Assembly (NCBI GenBank): GCA_907165065.1
Contig: OU015534.1
Location: forward strand, 15,259,686 to 15,323,685
Length of the DNA: 64,000 bases
Reading direction: 5' to 3'
From: Caprimulgus europaeus
Taxonomy: Eukaryota > Chordata > Aves > Caprimulgiformes > Caprimulgidae
The notes beneath the pieces are model-generated. The model searched no databases. It was not told where the DNA came from and was given only the letters and a program-made list of their open reading frames with translations. The position numbers were made by a program, and so were the translations under genes. Positions 1 to 10,903 of this stretch are shown here, piece by piece. Position 1 is the first letter of the stretch. Each line of letters begins with the position of its first letter.

Positions 1-651
1 GGAAGGCAGGTTTTTATCCCAATCACTTTGAACAAAATAGACTAGCTAGAGAGGTTAGCACTTAAAAACAATTGTTTCATAGACAGATGGGACCTCTTTC
101 CTCACTGATTCAGAAATTCTGATAAACTTTAACTCTGGTACTATGACCACCCATGGGAGATGTAACAGGGAGGCTAGTTGTGTATATATTAACCCCACAG
201 GATATGAAAAAATATCAATCTCCCTTAAAAATTCAACATAAAGTCAATATCCCCAAAATCTTTGTACTTAGTAATGACAGATCCATTCAAATTAGCAACT
301 TTGAGAAAATACACATTAGGAAAGGATTTTAATCTCTGGAAACATAGAACATAATAAAGATGTACATATTCTTTTCATTTAAGACATATCTAGATGACAA
401 TTAAAAAAATAGTGCTACACCTATATGCAAATTAACCTGAATATTGATGGTGCATCTAAGTGCTGAATCTGGCGTCTGCTTTATGAAGAATTCAAAGAGA
501 TTTTCCTGAACTCACATTATAAAATTGTCTTTGGGAAATGGTATGTTCCCTGAGAGAAGAAATGTATTTTCAAGTGAAAAACAGATTAAAGAGAGCCACT
601 CACCATAATATCAATACTTTTACCCACAGCATTTGATACCATGAAATTAGA
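1..651. other. unannotated AT-rich non-coding stretch
   Basis: I see no gene, RNA gene or recognisable transposon here. The sequence is unique-looking, AT-rich DNA with stops in all frames. A splice-donor-like site on the minus strand near 604 (ATG then GTGAGTG) has no acceptor partner, so I do not call an exon. Confidence 0.6.
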
Positions 652-925
652 AAATCACAGAATCAGAGAATTGTAGTGGTTAGAAAAGACCTTAAAGATC
701 ACCAAGTCCAACCATAAACCTAACACTACCAATTCCACCTATAAGCCATGTCCCTAAGCATTTTGTCTACTTGTCTTTTAAATACCACCAGGGAAGGTGA
801 CTCCACCACCTCCCTGGGCAGCCTGTTCCAATGCTTGACTACCGTTTTGGTGAAGAAGTTTTTCTTAACATCCAATCTAACCCTCCCCTGGCACAACTCG
901 AGGCCATTTTCTCTTATTGTATCAG
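652..925 (-). mobile_element. CR1 LINE, 5'-truncated 3' end
   Basis: This is the tail of a CR1 non-LTR retrotransposon inserted in minus orientation. Read on the plus strand it starts with the inverted 3' terminal repeat (AATCACAGAATCAGAGAATT), then the reverse complement of the 3' untranslated part (GACCTTAAAGATCACCAAG). The block for the end of ORF2 follows: CTCCACCACCTCCCTGGGCA, GCCTGTTCCAATGCTTGAC and GTGAAGAAGTTTTTCTTAAC. Only about 275 bases remain, as is normal for CR1 copies, which are mostly truncated at the 5' end. Open frames of 60-100 codons at 748-930 and 934-1242 are antisense or chance and are not genes. I am sure of the superfamily; the subfamily cannot be given by eye. Confidence 0.93.
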
Positions 926-3900
926 TTTGACATATGGTTGAAATTTTGGCTTCAACTCACCTTTTCTGTGCCCCTGTTCTTCACGTATCAAATGGAGATA
1001 ACAACTTCTTTTGTCTATCTTATCCCGTTAACAACCTTTTCAAAACAGTGGCTGTGTCACATAAATCTACAATACCTACAAGTGAGATTCTACTCTCTGG
1101 ATTATCTGTAGATGACCTATATGATAAAATAAATAATAATAACAAGAATCTATCCTGGTTAACATACAATCTCGGAGAATTAAAACTTTCAGGACACTGT
1201 ACACTGCAGTACAAGAAACGTACTACGAACTCTTACTTCTAAAAAAATCTTATGTTTGTAATACAGAAAAGCAATTTTTTTTTACTTTCCTTTTCACATC
1301 AACTATTATTTTTAGCCTAATGCTGGAAGCCCTAAGACTCCCATTTCCTTCAGTGAATTTTAAAATAGGCTTATTATTTCACTGAATAAAGGCAAAGAGA
1401 TTCTTCACATCAGGAGAATTACTTGCAAAGGTTTTAATCCACTGTGCCAGGAGCTTAATTTGCCCTGCTGTTTCACAACTGCATTCATATAACCTGAACA
1501 AAGAAAAACAGAATGGTCACAAGAAACTTACAAGTTGTCTTCCACTACTTTTAATTTCCTCACAATGACTATATGACTTGTACTTTGTCTCTCTACATTT
1601 CTTTCAGAGACTTCAAAGAAGAAAAAAAAAAAAAAAAAAAGAAAAATATTGTCCATGTTAAAATCTGAAGGTGGAAAGCATCAAGAAATTTCCTGCATTC
1701 CTTTTTATTTTTGAGCTAGCAACCCTAGAAAGGAGTTGAAGGGTCTAATTATAATTCTTCACACAATATCAACATGAACTTTCATTCTTTAAAATAACCA
1801 GCTGGGAATAAACTTTTCCTGTATTTCTGTTTTGCAGAATTACAGCATATTCACAGCTGTACCTTAACCAGTGTATCTGATTGGTGCTGGGGAATAAAGG
1901 CTTCAATAAAATGTGGTGGTACGACGTTTTTTTTGTTGTAATTTGAAAACAGCAAAAAGAATTAATTTTAAATTTTATCATTGACTAGATGATAATTTAC
2001 TTATCTGAGAATATGGCTAAATAATGTCAGGACTCTAGAAATGTTTTAGTTTTTACATTTATTATTTCCAAATAATAAGAATAAATTAATTGGCATCAAT
2101 AGCACTTGGAAAACATGAAGGAACTTCTTTAAATTTTGCCTGAACAACTTACTATCCATCACACTGAATATTTACTGTAGTGACCTTCTTTCTTTTCACT
2201 CTTTTTTATGCAAACACAGTTATTTGACAAAAATTCTATGAGAACCTTAAAGTAATAAAGGAAAGGAGGAAAAAATTAAAATTACATAATCCTCTTTTAT
2301 TCTCAATATTCTAAAACATGTTTGGCTGCCCCTCCCATTAAGACAAAGAAAGTTTTCTGCTGACAACGGGGACTATTGAATCCAGAAAAATTTGAAAAAT
2401 ATAATTGGGTTTTTATACTTCACACCTAAGCAGCACCCAGAGAACAACACATTTTTCAGAAAAATACCAGAATATGTCAGTGTCTCCAGATATTATACAA
2501 TAATTCCAAGGGCAGGGTCACTCTATAACAGTGTTAAATTTGTTGTACATGGTGACACCACTTTTTCATAGCCATTTTCAGGAATAAAACTTACTATCAT
2601 GAAGTTTATGAAAATATCATCATATTTTCTATTCCCCTTGTAGTTTTATTAGGCAAGTTAGGCATTATGTTTATGGTTGTCCATGAGAAACTGAGCAATT
2701 TATTCTAGCAGAAGTTAGCAAAGGTGAATTTGTGTTTTAATGGCATATTTTAATTCAGTTATTTAACTTACTACAAGACACTTTTATGGCAGAACCAATT
2801 ATGGTGTCTCATGACAAATGCAGATATGATCTTGAAGCATTCTGAACTTTTGCACCACAGACCAAGAAATCCAGCTATAAATGCATTTCTTAGCTGTTTG
2901 TTGAGTAAGTATACAATAGGATGTCTGTTATTCCTCGTTGTCATCCACATCCTTGCCAATGTGTGGCAAACTTTGACTGTCACCTTCACATATTTGATGT
3001 GAAAGGCAGCACATATAAGATTCTCTTTGTCCAGTTGTCTTTTGTTGCGCTTGATTCATATTTCCTTTTGTGATGCTCAGTCCTATGACTTCTTAATTCA
3101 CTGATACAATATTTGAGTTTTGACAGAGGGTTAGCATGGTCTTGCCTTGACCAAGAAATGGATACAGTGCAAAAAAGGGCTGACTGTGGTAAGCCATCAC
3201 CCACATGACAATACAATTGACTGTAGTGGGCCTTCATACAGATCATGGATAAGAAATGGAAAGGAGAACAACACTTGAGAAGTCTGTAAAGGTATACAGT
3301 GATCTCATTACAGATGAGATAGCATCCTGTGCATTTGGTTATGAAGACTATTTGCATTAGAGAAGCAGATTGAGGGGAACACTGCAACACTGATGTCCAA
3401 CTCCACATAGGAGCAGAGCTCATTAAAGTGAAACGAAGTCACCACCTCAGAGTCTGGCTCTGAAAATCCCTGGAGGAAGCATTGCCTTCTCCAGGGCTTG
3501 ACTGACCTAACTCTTGGGATCAATAATTGGGGTGAACCTCAGGTGACAGTAAGTGTGTGTATGCATGTGTGTATGTGATGAGAAAAGCTTTCTTTGACAT
3601 CTCTTATCCCTCCCTTGGTTCACTTAGTAAATTGACATTAGCAGTGCAAGGGTGTTCCTTTCCCCATCACTACAGTTAGATGTGGTTTCTTTTTTAAGGC
3701 AAATAACATTTTTTGTAGAACTTTCACAAGAAACTGCAGTGCTCACATAACTCAAACAAAACTACCTGAAAGTGATAGTTATGTACTTTACAAGTGACAA
3801 CCATTTAGAATCTGTCAGTCAGGAAGAAAATTATTGTTCTTTGTGCATAAAATTGCAATTAAATTGTGCTCCTTGTGTTTCAGTTAAAAGACAAGCATCT

Positions 3901-5154
3901 CTAGACCACAACTTAAAGCATCAGAGAATAGACAGATTTTCACAGATAAATTCTGACTTCAGTTACATTCTGACTCCAGTTACATTTGCTCTTGCACATT
4001 CAGAGCAAGTCTTTTGAACTGAAAAGCTTTAAAATGAATTTACAGTAACAATGAAACCAAAATTTTGTCCCTTCCTGCTCATTTCCATCAGAATTTGTTC
4101 CATATTTAGCTACTGTTACTGCTTTCCATTAAATGAAATGAAAACTGAAAACTGTGTCCAGAAATGTTTTCTTTGACATAGATCTTTCACTATCATCTGA
4201 TATATAAAAAAAGACTAACTGAATAGCTTTCATTACACACTTTTCCTAACTACACATCTCTGTTTTATATGAACTCCAGAAAACACAAATTAAATAAAAA
4301 CCTGTTCAAATTATAGAAAAGGTGGCTAAAATTATAGCTGAAGAGTGTTAAAGATTTTTTTCACAGAGTAATTAGAAAAATTACATTTCATAGCCTTCAA
4401 ACCTCATACACTAACATCAAGTGATAGAGTATGAATAAGGAACAAAAGGTCTGTTCTTATAATAAGATGTTTGAAGAAATATCAGGGGCTGAACTTTCAA
4501 ACTGGAATGAGAGAGACATCCTTTGCTGAGAGCTGATATATTGCACCAACAAATAGCTGTCTAGAAAACAAGGTAAAAATGTGTCTCTGTATTTTTGTTG
4601 CTCTCATATGTTGGAAATGCTAGTATATTGCAGGTTAATAAAGATATTTTAGGTGTCATTCAGGACATATTAGTAAGATACTATATTCAGGACCTAGAAT
4701 ATTTTAACAAACTTGTTGCTCTCATCTGAAAAACAGAGTAGGAAAATTAAATAAGTTATAGCATTGGTCATCCACAGAACTGCTGAAGGGGCGTGTTTGG
4801 TTTTCAGTGTGCATTATCATATATCCTTTGTGCAGCCTGATACTTCTCAAATGCCATATTATTTTCAGCTCTACCTTATCAAGCACAGGAGTTCAAAGTA
4901 AAGCAGCCCACAGAATATCTTATGTGATAAGCCACTGTGCTTCTAAATATGCCTAAACTCTGGACATCTTATCCTCTAAGAAACAGCCTCTTACAAATGG
5001 TAATACCTTTTCTTACAGGAAGTAAAGATGCCAAAAAAAAAAGAGAAAAGCATTTAATTGTTTTATATGAAAAAGCTTGCTTTTATTAAATTTTTCTCCT
5101 CCTTGCTCCATTGCACTGAAGAATACCTTTGAAATAAGCTTCTTTTCCATTTAA
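926..5154. other. repeat-poor non-coding stretch
   Basis: More than 4 kb without a supportable gene. It holds a 19-base A run at 1622-1640 and a longest open frame of 145 codons on the minus strand (2986-3423), which looks like chance: no recognisable motif, biased composition, and no splice or initiation context. A donor-like minus-strand site near 960 (AAG then GTGAGTT) has no convincing partner. Nothing else could be assigned. Confidence 0.6.
1622..1640 (+). repeat. poly(A) run
   Basis: Nineteen uninterrupted A bases inside an A/G-rich context. It could be the tail of an old retroposed sequence, but no recognisable body precedes it and no target-site duplication was seen, so I record it only as a simple repeat. 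Confidence 0.85.
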
Positions 5155-5456
5155 CAGAATCAAAGAATCACAAAATGTTAGGGATTGGAAGGGACCTTAA
5201 AAGATCATTCAGTTCAACCCCCCTGCCGGAACAGGAACACCTAGATGAGATCACAGGAAGGCATCCAGGTGGGTCTTGAATGTCTCCAGAGAAGGAGACT
5301 CCACAACCTCCCTGGGCAGCCTGTTCCAGTGCTCTGTTGCCCTCACAGTAAAGAAGTTCCTCCTCAAATCCAAGCGGAACCTCCTGTGTTCCAGCTTACA
5401 CCCATTACCCCTTGTCCTATCATTGGACACCACTGTGAAGGCATTCTTAACCATAT
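5155..5456 (-). mobile_element. CR1 LINE, 3' end with ORF2 C-terminus
   Basis: This minus-strand CR1 tail is about 300 bases long and better preserved than the copy at 652-925. On the plus strand it opens with the inverted 3' repeat (AGAATCAAAGAATCACAAAA) and GGAAGGGACCTTAAAAGATC. It then reads into the ORF2 C-terminal block containing CTCCACAACCTCCCTGGGCA. The minus strand from 5454 to 5251 stays open and encodes the terminal ORF2 segment. The 5' edge (high coordinate) fades near 5456, where unrelated AT-rich DNA begins. The plus-strand frames at 5245-5463 and 5276-5638 are antisense shadows of the element. Confidence 0.95.
5251..5454 (-). pseudogene. CR1 ORF2 C-terminal fragment
   Basis: About 67 codons are open on the minus strand. 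They encode the region downstream of the CR1 reverse transcriptase, with the family's hallmarks in order: a RTRGNG motif, a basic [12 protein letters not shown] segment, then [20 protein letters not shown] and a natural stop. Endonuclease and catalytic reverse transcriptase domains are absent, so no enzyme could be made. The uninterrupted frame suggests a fairly young insertion compared with the CR1 at 5925-7600. The initiating methionine of this frame is incidental. Confidence 0.9.
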
Positions 5457-5924
5457 TTTTTAGATATCAGCTTCAAATATTGAAAATTCTATTTGTGTTT
5501 TACTGTACATCAATTTTGATTATTTTGATTGATTTTTTAAATTTTAATGGAGTGTTCTATTTCTTCTATTGGCTGTTTCTAGAATCTGGCACTGACCTTT
5601 CTAGAGAAGAAGAAAATTTATACATCCAGTTCTCTTAGGCCACGTTGTTACTGATTCTAAGACCATACAGACTAATTCAAAATTATAAAAGCTCTGCACT
5701 GTTGGAACTAGAATAATTTTGGTACCCAAAGCTAGATCAACGTTATTTTACTTACAGTCTGAAATTAGCAGACATTCATAATTAGAAAGACCTCACAGCC
5801 AATAAAACAGGGCTGAAGGGAGACCACTTCAAGTAAAGTTATGAAAATAAGGAAGTGCATACAGGACAGCATTATGGGGAAAGCTCTCATATCTTTTCTG
5901 GAAAATAAGCATAACTAGGTTCCT
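5457..5924. other. spacer between two oppositely oriented CR1 copies
   Basis: AT-rich sequence between the minus-strand CR1 tail and the plus-strand CR1. The part from about 5780 could be a further decayed 5' piece of the plus-strand CR1, but I cannot align it by eye. No gene is visible. Confidence 0.5.
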
Positions 5925-7600
5925 CTCTGAAATGCCTGTACAATAAGCACACATTCTGGGGAACAAACAGAAGGAATTAGAGATCTGTATGCAGTTGCAG
6001 GGCTGTGATCTCATTGGGATCACAGAGATGTGGTAGGAGAGCTTGCACGACTACAAGTGCTGCAGCAGATGTTCTTTAGGAAGGACAAGCAAGGAAAGTG
6101 AGGAGGGAGAGTTGCCCTTGGTATGAAAAAGCAGTGGGAATTCATGGAGCTCTGTGTGGAGACGGGTGATGAGCCAGCTGAAACTTTATGGGTAAAGATT
6201 AGAAGGCAGACTGATGTGGATGATGCTGTGGTGGGTGTCTGTTACAGGATGACCGAGCAGGAAGAATTTGATGAGGCCTTCTTCAGGTAACAGGAAAAAG
6301 CTTCATTTTTACAAGCCATTGTCCTCCTTTGGGACTTTAACTGTCCCAATAGCTGCTAGAAGGGCAATGCAGCAGAGTATAAACAAACCAAGCAATTTTT
6401 GAAGTGCACTAATGACAACTTTCTAACACAGGGGACGAGCTTATGAGAGCAGGTGATCTGCTGGACCTCATATTTAAAAACAAGGGAGAACTGGGCAGGC
6501 ATGTGAAGGCTGGGAGCAGCCTTGCCTGCAGTGACCATGAGATGGTGGAGCTCAGGATACTGAGAGGAGGGAACAAGACAAACTGCAGGATCACCCTGTG
6601 GACATCAGGACCAAATTTTGGTCTTTTCAGGGATCTGCTGGGAAAATCCCTTAGAGATGGTCCTGCAGAGAAGGGGAGCCTAGGAGAGCTGGTTGATTTT
6701 CAAGGATCATTTCTTCCAAGCTCAAGAATGTTCCATCCCGATGGATACAGGAAATCAAGCAAAGGAAGGCTACATGGATGAACAAGATGGTTCTGACAAA
6801 ACTTACACATACAAAGGAAGCATAAAAGAGCTGGAAGCAGGTTCAGGTCACCAAGGAACAATATAGAGACACTATTTGAGCATACAGAGATGGGCTAGGA
6901 AAGTCAAAGCACATCTGAAGTTGAATCTAGGGAAGGATGTGAAGGGCTGTAGACAGCCATATCAGCAGCAAAATGAAGTACAGTGGCTGGGGTAGTTAAT
7001 TAGCAGGAACACTTACAGAAATTGGACATATGCAAGTCTATAGCATATGATGCAATGCACCAACAAGTGCTGAGGGAGATGGACAATGTCACTTAATAAT
7101 CTTGCATAGGTCATGGCAATCAGGGTAGGTTCCCGAAGACTGAAAGTAAGCAAATGTCACTCCTGTTTTCAGGATGGCAGGAAGGAAGATCCAAAGAACA
7201 ACAGTCCGGTCAGCTTCACCTTGATCCCTGAGAAGGTGACAGACTCAGGAGTGTGTACTTGATATGAAGGAGTAAAGAAGATAAAGCCAGACTCTTCCCA
7301 GTGGTGCCCAGTGAAACAAGAGGCAATGAACAGAATCTGAAATATAGAAAATTCTATCTAAACTTAAGAAAAAAACCTTTTTTTTCCTTCCTTTTTTTTT
7401 TTCTCCTCCATAAGGGTGATTGAACTCTGGAACAAGTTGCCCAGTGATGTTATGGAGTCTCCATCACTAGAGATAATAAACACTCGACTTGACATGACTG
7501 TGAGCAGTCTGCTGTAATTGAACCTTCATTGAGCAGGGGGAGTGGACAAGATGATCTCCAGAGGTCCCGGCCAACTTCAACAATTCTGCGTTTCTGTGGA
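5925..7600 (+). mobile_element. old CR1 LINE, internally deleted
   Basis: This is a long but heavily mutated plus-strand CR1 copy. Translated pieces across shifting frames match CR1 ORF2 in the right order. Near 5960-6035 is the endonuclease start (NKQKELEI, then DLIGITEMWW). Near 6320-6430 is a decayed endonuclease core (WDFNCPNSC, then FLKCTNDNFLTQ). At 6443-6781 is the post-endonuclease linker (LLDLIFKNKG, SDHEMVELRI, FGLFRDLLGK). At 6770-6950 is a WMNKMVLTKL-like stretch, and near 7130-7240 the start of the reverse transcriptase (KEDPKNNSPVSF). After about 7250 it jumps to the 3' end: ORF2 C-terminus remnants at 7390-7500, then GATGATCTCCAGAGGTCCC at about 7550 and a degenerate ATTCTGCGTTTCTGTGG tail. 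The catalytic core of the reverse transcriptase is missing. Many stops and frameshifts show it is long dead. The 5' edge is approximate. Confidence 0.88.
6443..6781 (+). pseudogene. CR1 ORF2 linker fragment (open frame)
   Basis: A 112-codon open frame lies inside the old CR1. It covers the segment between the endonuclease and reverse transcriptase domains. The recognisable order is LLDLIFKNKGELG, then CSDHEMVELRILRGG, then FGLFRDLLGKSL, which is standard for avian and reptilian CR1 ORF2. The methionine start is incidental: homologous sequence continues upstream in other frames. The frame ends at a premature stop, after which the match resumes in a neighbouring frame (AWMNK-like). It has no host function that I can infer. 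Confidence 0.85.
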
Positions 7601-10600
7601 ATGCATTATATATGGAAAAAGGACTAGGAAGGGTATCATACAGCTTACAAAATACCAGTTTAAAAGAGAGGGAAATTATTAGTAAAACACTATGACAATC
7701 AGTGCTGGAACAACCAGTCAGCTATCAGAATTAATATGAAATAGAGTGATTTATTTAGCTAATGACAAAACTGAAGGAGACCAATATATTCCCAACAGAG
7801 TTCATTAAATCAAGTTCATAGATAGACATTGGACATTCAGCAAAGGATACAATAAAAGTTATCTTAACCTTCTAAAGCTGTAGGATCTGAAACTGTTGTG
7901 CTGTATTATTTCTCAATGTAGGCACAGCCTGCGAGGAAAGGGAACACAGCACCAGGAGATGCAGAAGTCGATGTCTTAATTTGAATACAACAGAAATGTT
8001 ATCTAAAATGGAACTCAGACCCTACTTTGCCTACAAATACTTTTTTTTACCTATAGAACCAATGTTTCATAAAGCTCATGGAATATGAGGAGGTTGTGAA
8101 TTATAGCCTAAGCAGATCATATTATTTACAAAAAGCTGTTATAAAAATAGACAGGATGCATATGAGGAACATCTAGGCTCATGGTAGGACTCAGGGTTTT
8201 TAGCTATTTGAAAATAGAATAAAGAATAGAGAGAAAAAGGAAAAAAAAGATGCATAGGAGTAACATAATTGTGAAGAAGAAAGAGTAGTATCTACAAAGC
8301 TATTTTATCTATTAATTTAATCTGAATAAGCAGCAGTGAATACAAGTAAAAAGGACTGAGCAATAATGGAGTGGATAGTGAGAAGAATCTTTTATACAAA
8401 GAGTACTTTGTATAAGATGCAAAGGTAGGACATAGTAAGTCTGAAAAGCTCTTTGGAGGCATACTTGAAGTACATCTTCAATAGTTCTGAAAATTTCAAA
8501 TTTCTGCAACACAACTGTGAGTAATGTTCTTTGCAGTTTTCTCATCTACATAAAAAGTTCCAGTGTAAACAAAAGAACATTAAATAAGCAAGCAAATGAT
8601 GAAATATATCACAACCATTTATCTGCTCTTGCTTCAACTTACTCTAGTTCAGTTAAATTATTAGTTGTACTTAGTATATTATTTATACTTAACTCTGGTG
8701 CATTATTTACTCCATAAGTGTGTTAAAATAATATTTTCCCCTTACATTACCTTCCATCAGGGTCAACAGGATTTCTAGCACTAATCTGAACAACAAAGAG
8801 AGCATCCACTAGCAAAATAGCCAATTAATATTCTGAGAATTCCAGAGGGAGTTTAAAGCTTGATCATTATAAATTTGGAGTGGCATGTTCCGTTTATACC
8901 GATTAATTAAAATATCCAGGTACGTATTGTTATCATATTGAATTTACATCTTTTTATACTGAAATTGCCTTAGTTTGATAAAGTGATGTATTAATCCCAA
9001 GAGGTGCTAACTAGGTGTGGAATAAATGCCACAATGAACTTTTCAGGGAAGCTTAATAGGACTTTTTAACCTAAATAGAAATATTGTCAGTCAGTGTCAA
9101 CATCAATACTGTCTCTTACTGATAAACACACAAAAATCCTATTTTCAGACAGGCATAGGATAATTACTCAAAACAACAAGAAACAGTCAGTTTATGGTGG
9201 TGCATTGGCTCCTTATTTTTGCAAAAAGAGTTATTTTTTTCAATCTAAAGTAATCATGACATCAGGCTACAGATACCACTATAGGTGATGATAGCACATG
9301 CATTTGGTTAGTCACCCAAGAGGCCTAGTAATAACCACACTAAATTATTAGTTTTGCAGAAAATTTTCTCCCCAAATGCGGTAATTTTAGACATATCCTT
9401 TTAGGGAAGCTCTTTTTAAAGTACTCTTTTTTAACCAGAGAAAACAATTTATTTCAGGTACACCAGATGTCTACAAAGTAGAAATCTACATTGCACTTAT
9501 GTACTGAATTGTACCTAATTCTCATACAAATTTCCGCAGCTCCAGCTAGACATGTAAAAGACAACATGACTTACTTGAGATACATCAATAAAAAAATCCC
9601 ATGAAATGCCATGAAAAACAGCTGTAAGAATTGGCACCTTGCATTGTAAGTGATCCCCTCTCTGGGGCTATATAAGAATTCCAGTATCTGGCACTCTACT
9701 AGAAAATGTCCATCAAAAATAATATAGACATTCACACATAATATATATTTAATGTTTGGGATGAGTTTTGTGTCCATGAAAATAAAGGACTGACAACACT
9801 ATTTAGATCCAAGCATAATGTAGATAGGGACTGCACAAGCTTCCCCACACAACCTTGCCAGTGAGTGATAGTTTTCACCTGCAACCCCTCTGCTATTTCA
9901 GTTCTTGGCCTTTCTTGACTAGAGACTGCCAAGTGTGGTGAATTGAGCCAAACTGTGTGATGTGAACAAATATCCACCGGGCACAGAGATGTACTTTCAT
10001 CATGTTAAATATTATTTGTGGTATAGCAATGGTTAGAGCTATGAGAGTCAGTAAAATCCCATTTGGCAAGCCATCTCTTTAATTGTCTTCTTTAATTAAT
10101 TTTAAAAAAATCCTCTGAAAATTCCTGCTGAAAAGGAAGTTAGTTAAAGGTACTATTTAATACTATGCTTTGTTTACAAATGCCTGTTTGTACTCTACTG
10201 CTGACTCCAGCTGATATTCCCATTTATGAGCTCCCCTGAGAGGGATGTACATTAACTGAAAGCTGATTTGTGAATATGTTTTTGGAGAAGACTGTATGAT
10301 GCAGAATATCTCGACAGACAGATTTCATTAGACCATAGACATTCTGGACAGACCTGTCATTTCAAAATTTTCTTGGCTGCTTCCACTTTGATGCTTCTCT
10401 GAGAGTCTCCCTCTCCAGACCCACCTAAAAGCAGTGCAGAAACAAGAGCATTTTTTAAATCACAGTACTCTGAATCAAATGTTTGTATTTTTAAGACTGA
10501 ATTTAGCAGCAAGGGGCTTTCTCATCCAGTTTCCTTCCACTGAACTCCAAAAGTCCAGGCCAGGAATAAGCAGGCCTCTTTAGGCAGCATTAATATGAGT

Positions 10601-10830
10601 CTTCAGATTGCAGATGCCATATGACAGAAGGGAAACCCAGGTTCAAGATAATGTATTAATACTTTGAGTTCAAGCAAAATTTTAGAGTACAACTTATTTC
10701 ACATTCCTTAAGTAACAGAATTTCCTTTTTCTTCCCTGTAGACTTAAAACAGTCCAGACTTACTGTTAGATCCAAAGTAGTATCCAGTTACCCAGTCTGC
10801 CAACTCACATGAATGTTTAAATCCTAAATT

Positions 10831-10903
10831 GTTTTTTCATTTTGGTTTGGGTTTTTTTGTTTGTTTTGGTTTGGAGTTTTTTTGGTTTGGTTTGGTTTTT
10901 TTT
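10831..10903 (+). repeat. T/G-rich low-complexity tract
   Basis: Irregular repetition of GGTTT and TTTTTTTG words over about 70 bases (for example GGTTTGGTTTGGTTTTTTTT). It is not a perfect microsatellite. Similar shorter tracts occur near 13660 and 25535. Confidence 0.85.

Noticed and set aside
2986..3423. 145-codon minus-strand open frame, the longest in the window
   Set aside because: No recognisable domain, cysteine/serine/histidine-rich composition typical of chance frames, no splice or start context. One frame of this length is expected by chance in 64 kb read six ways.
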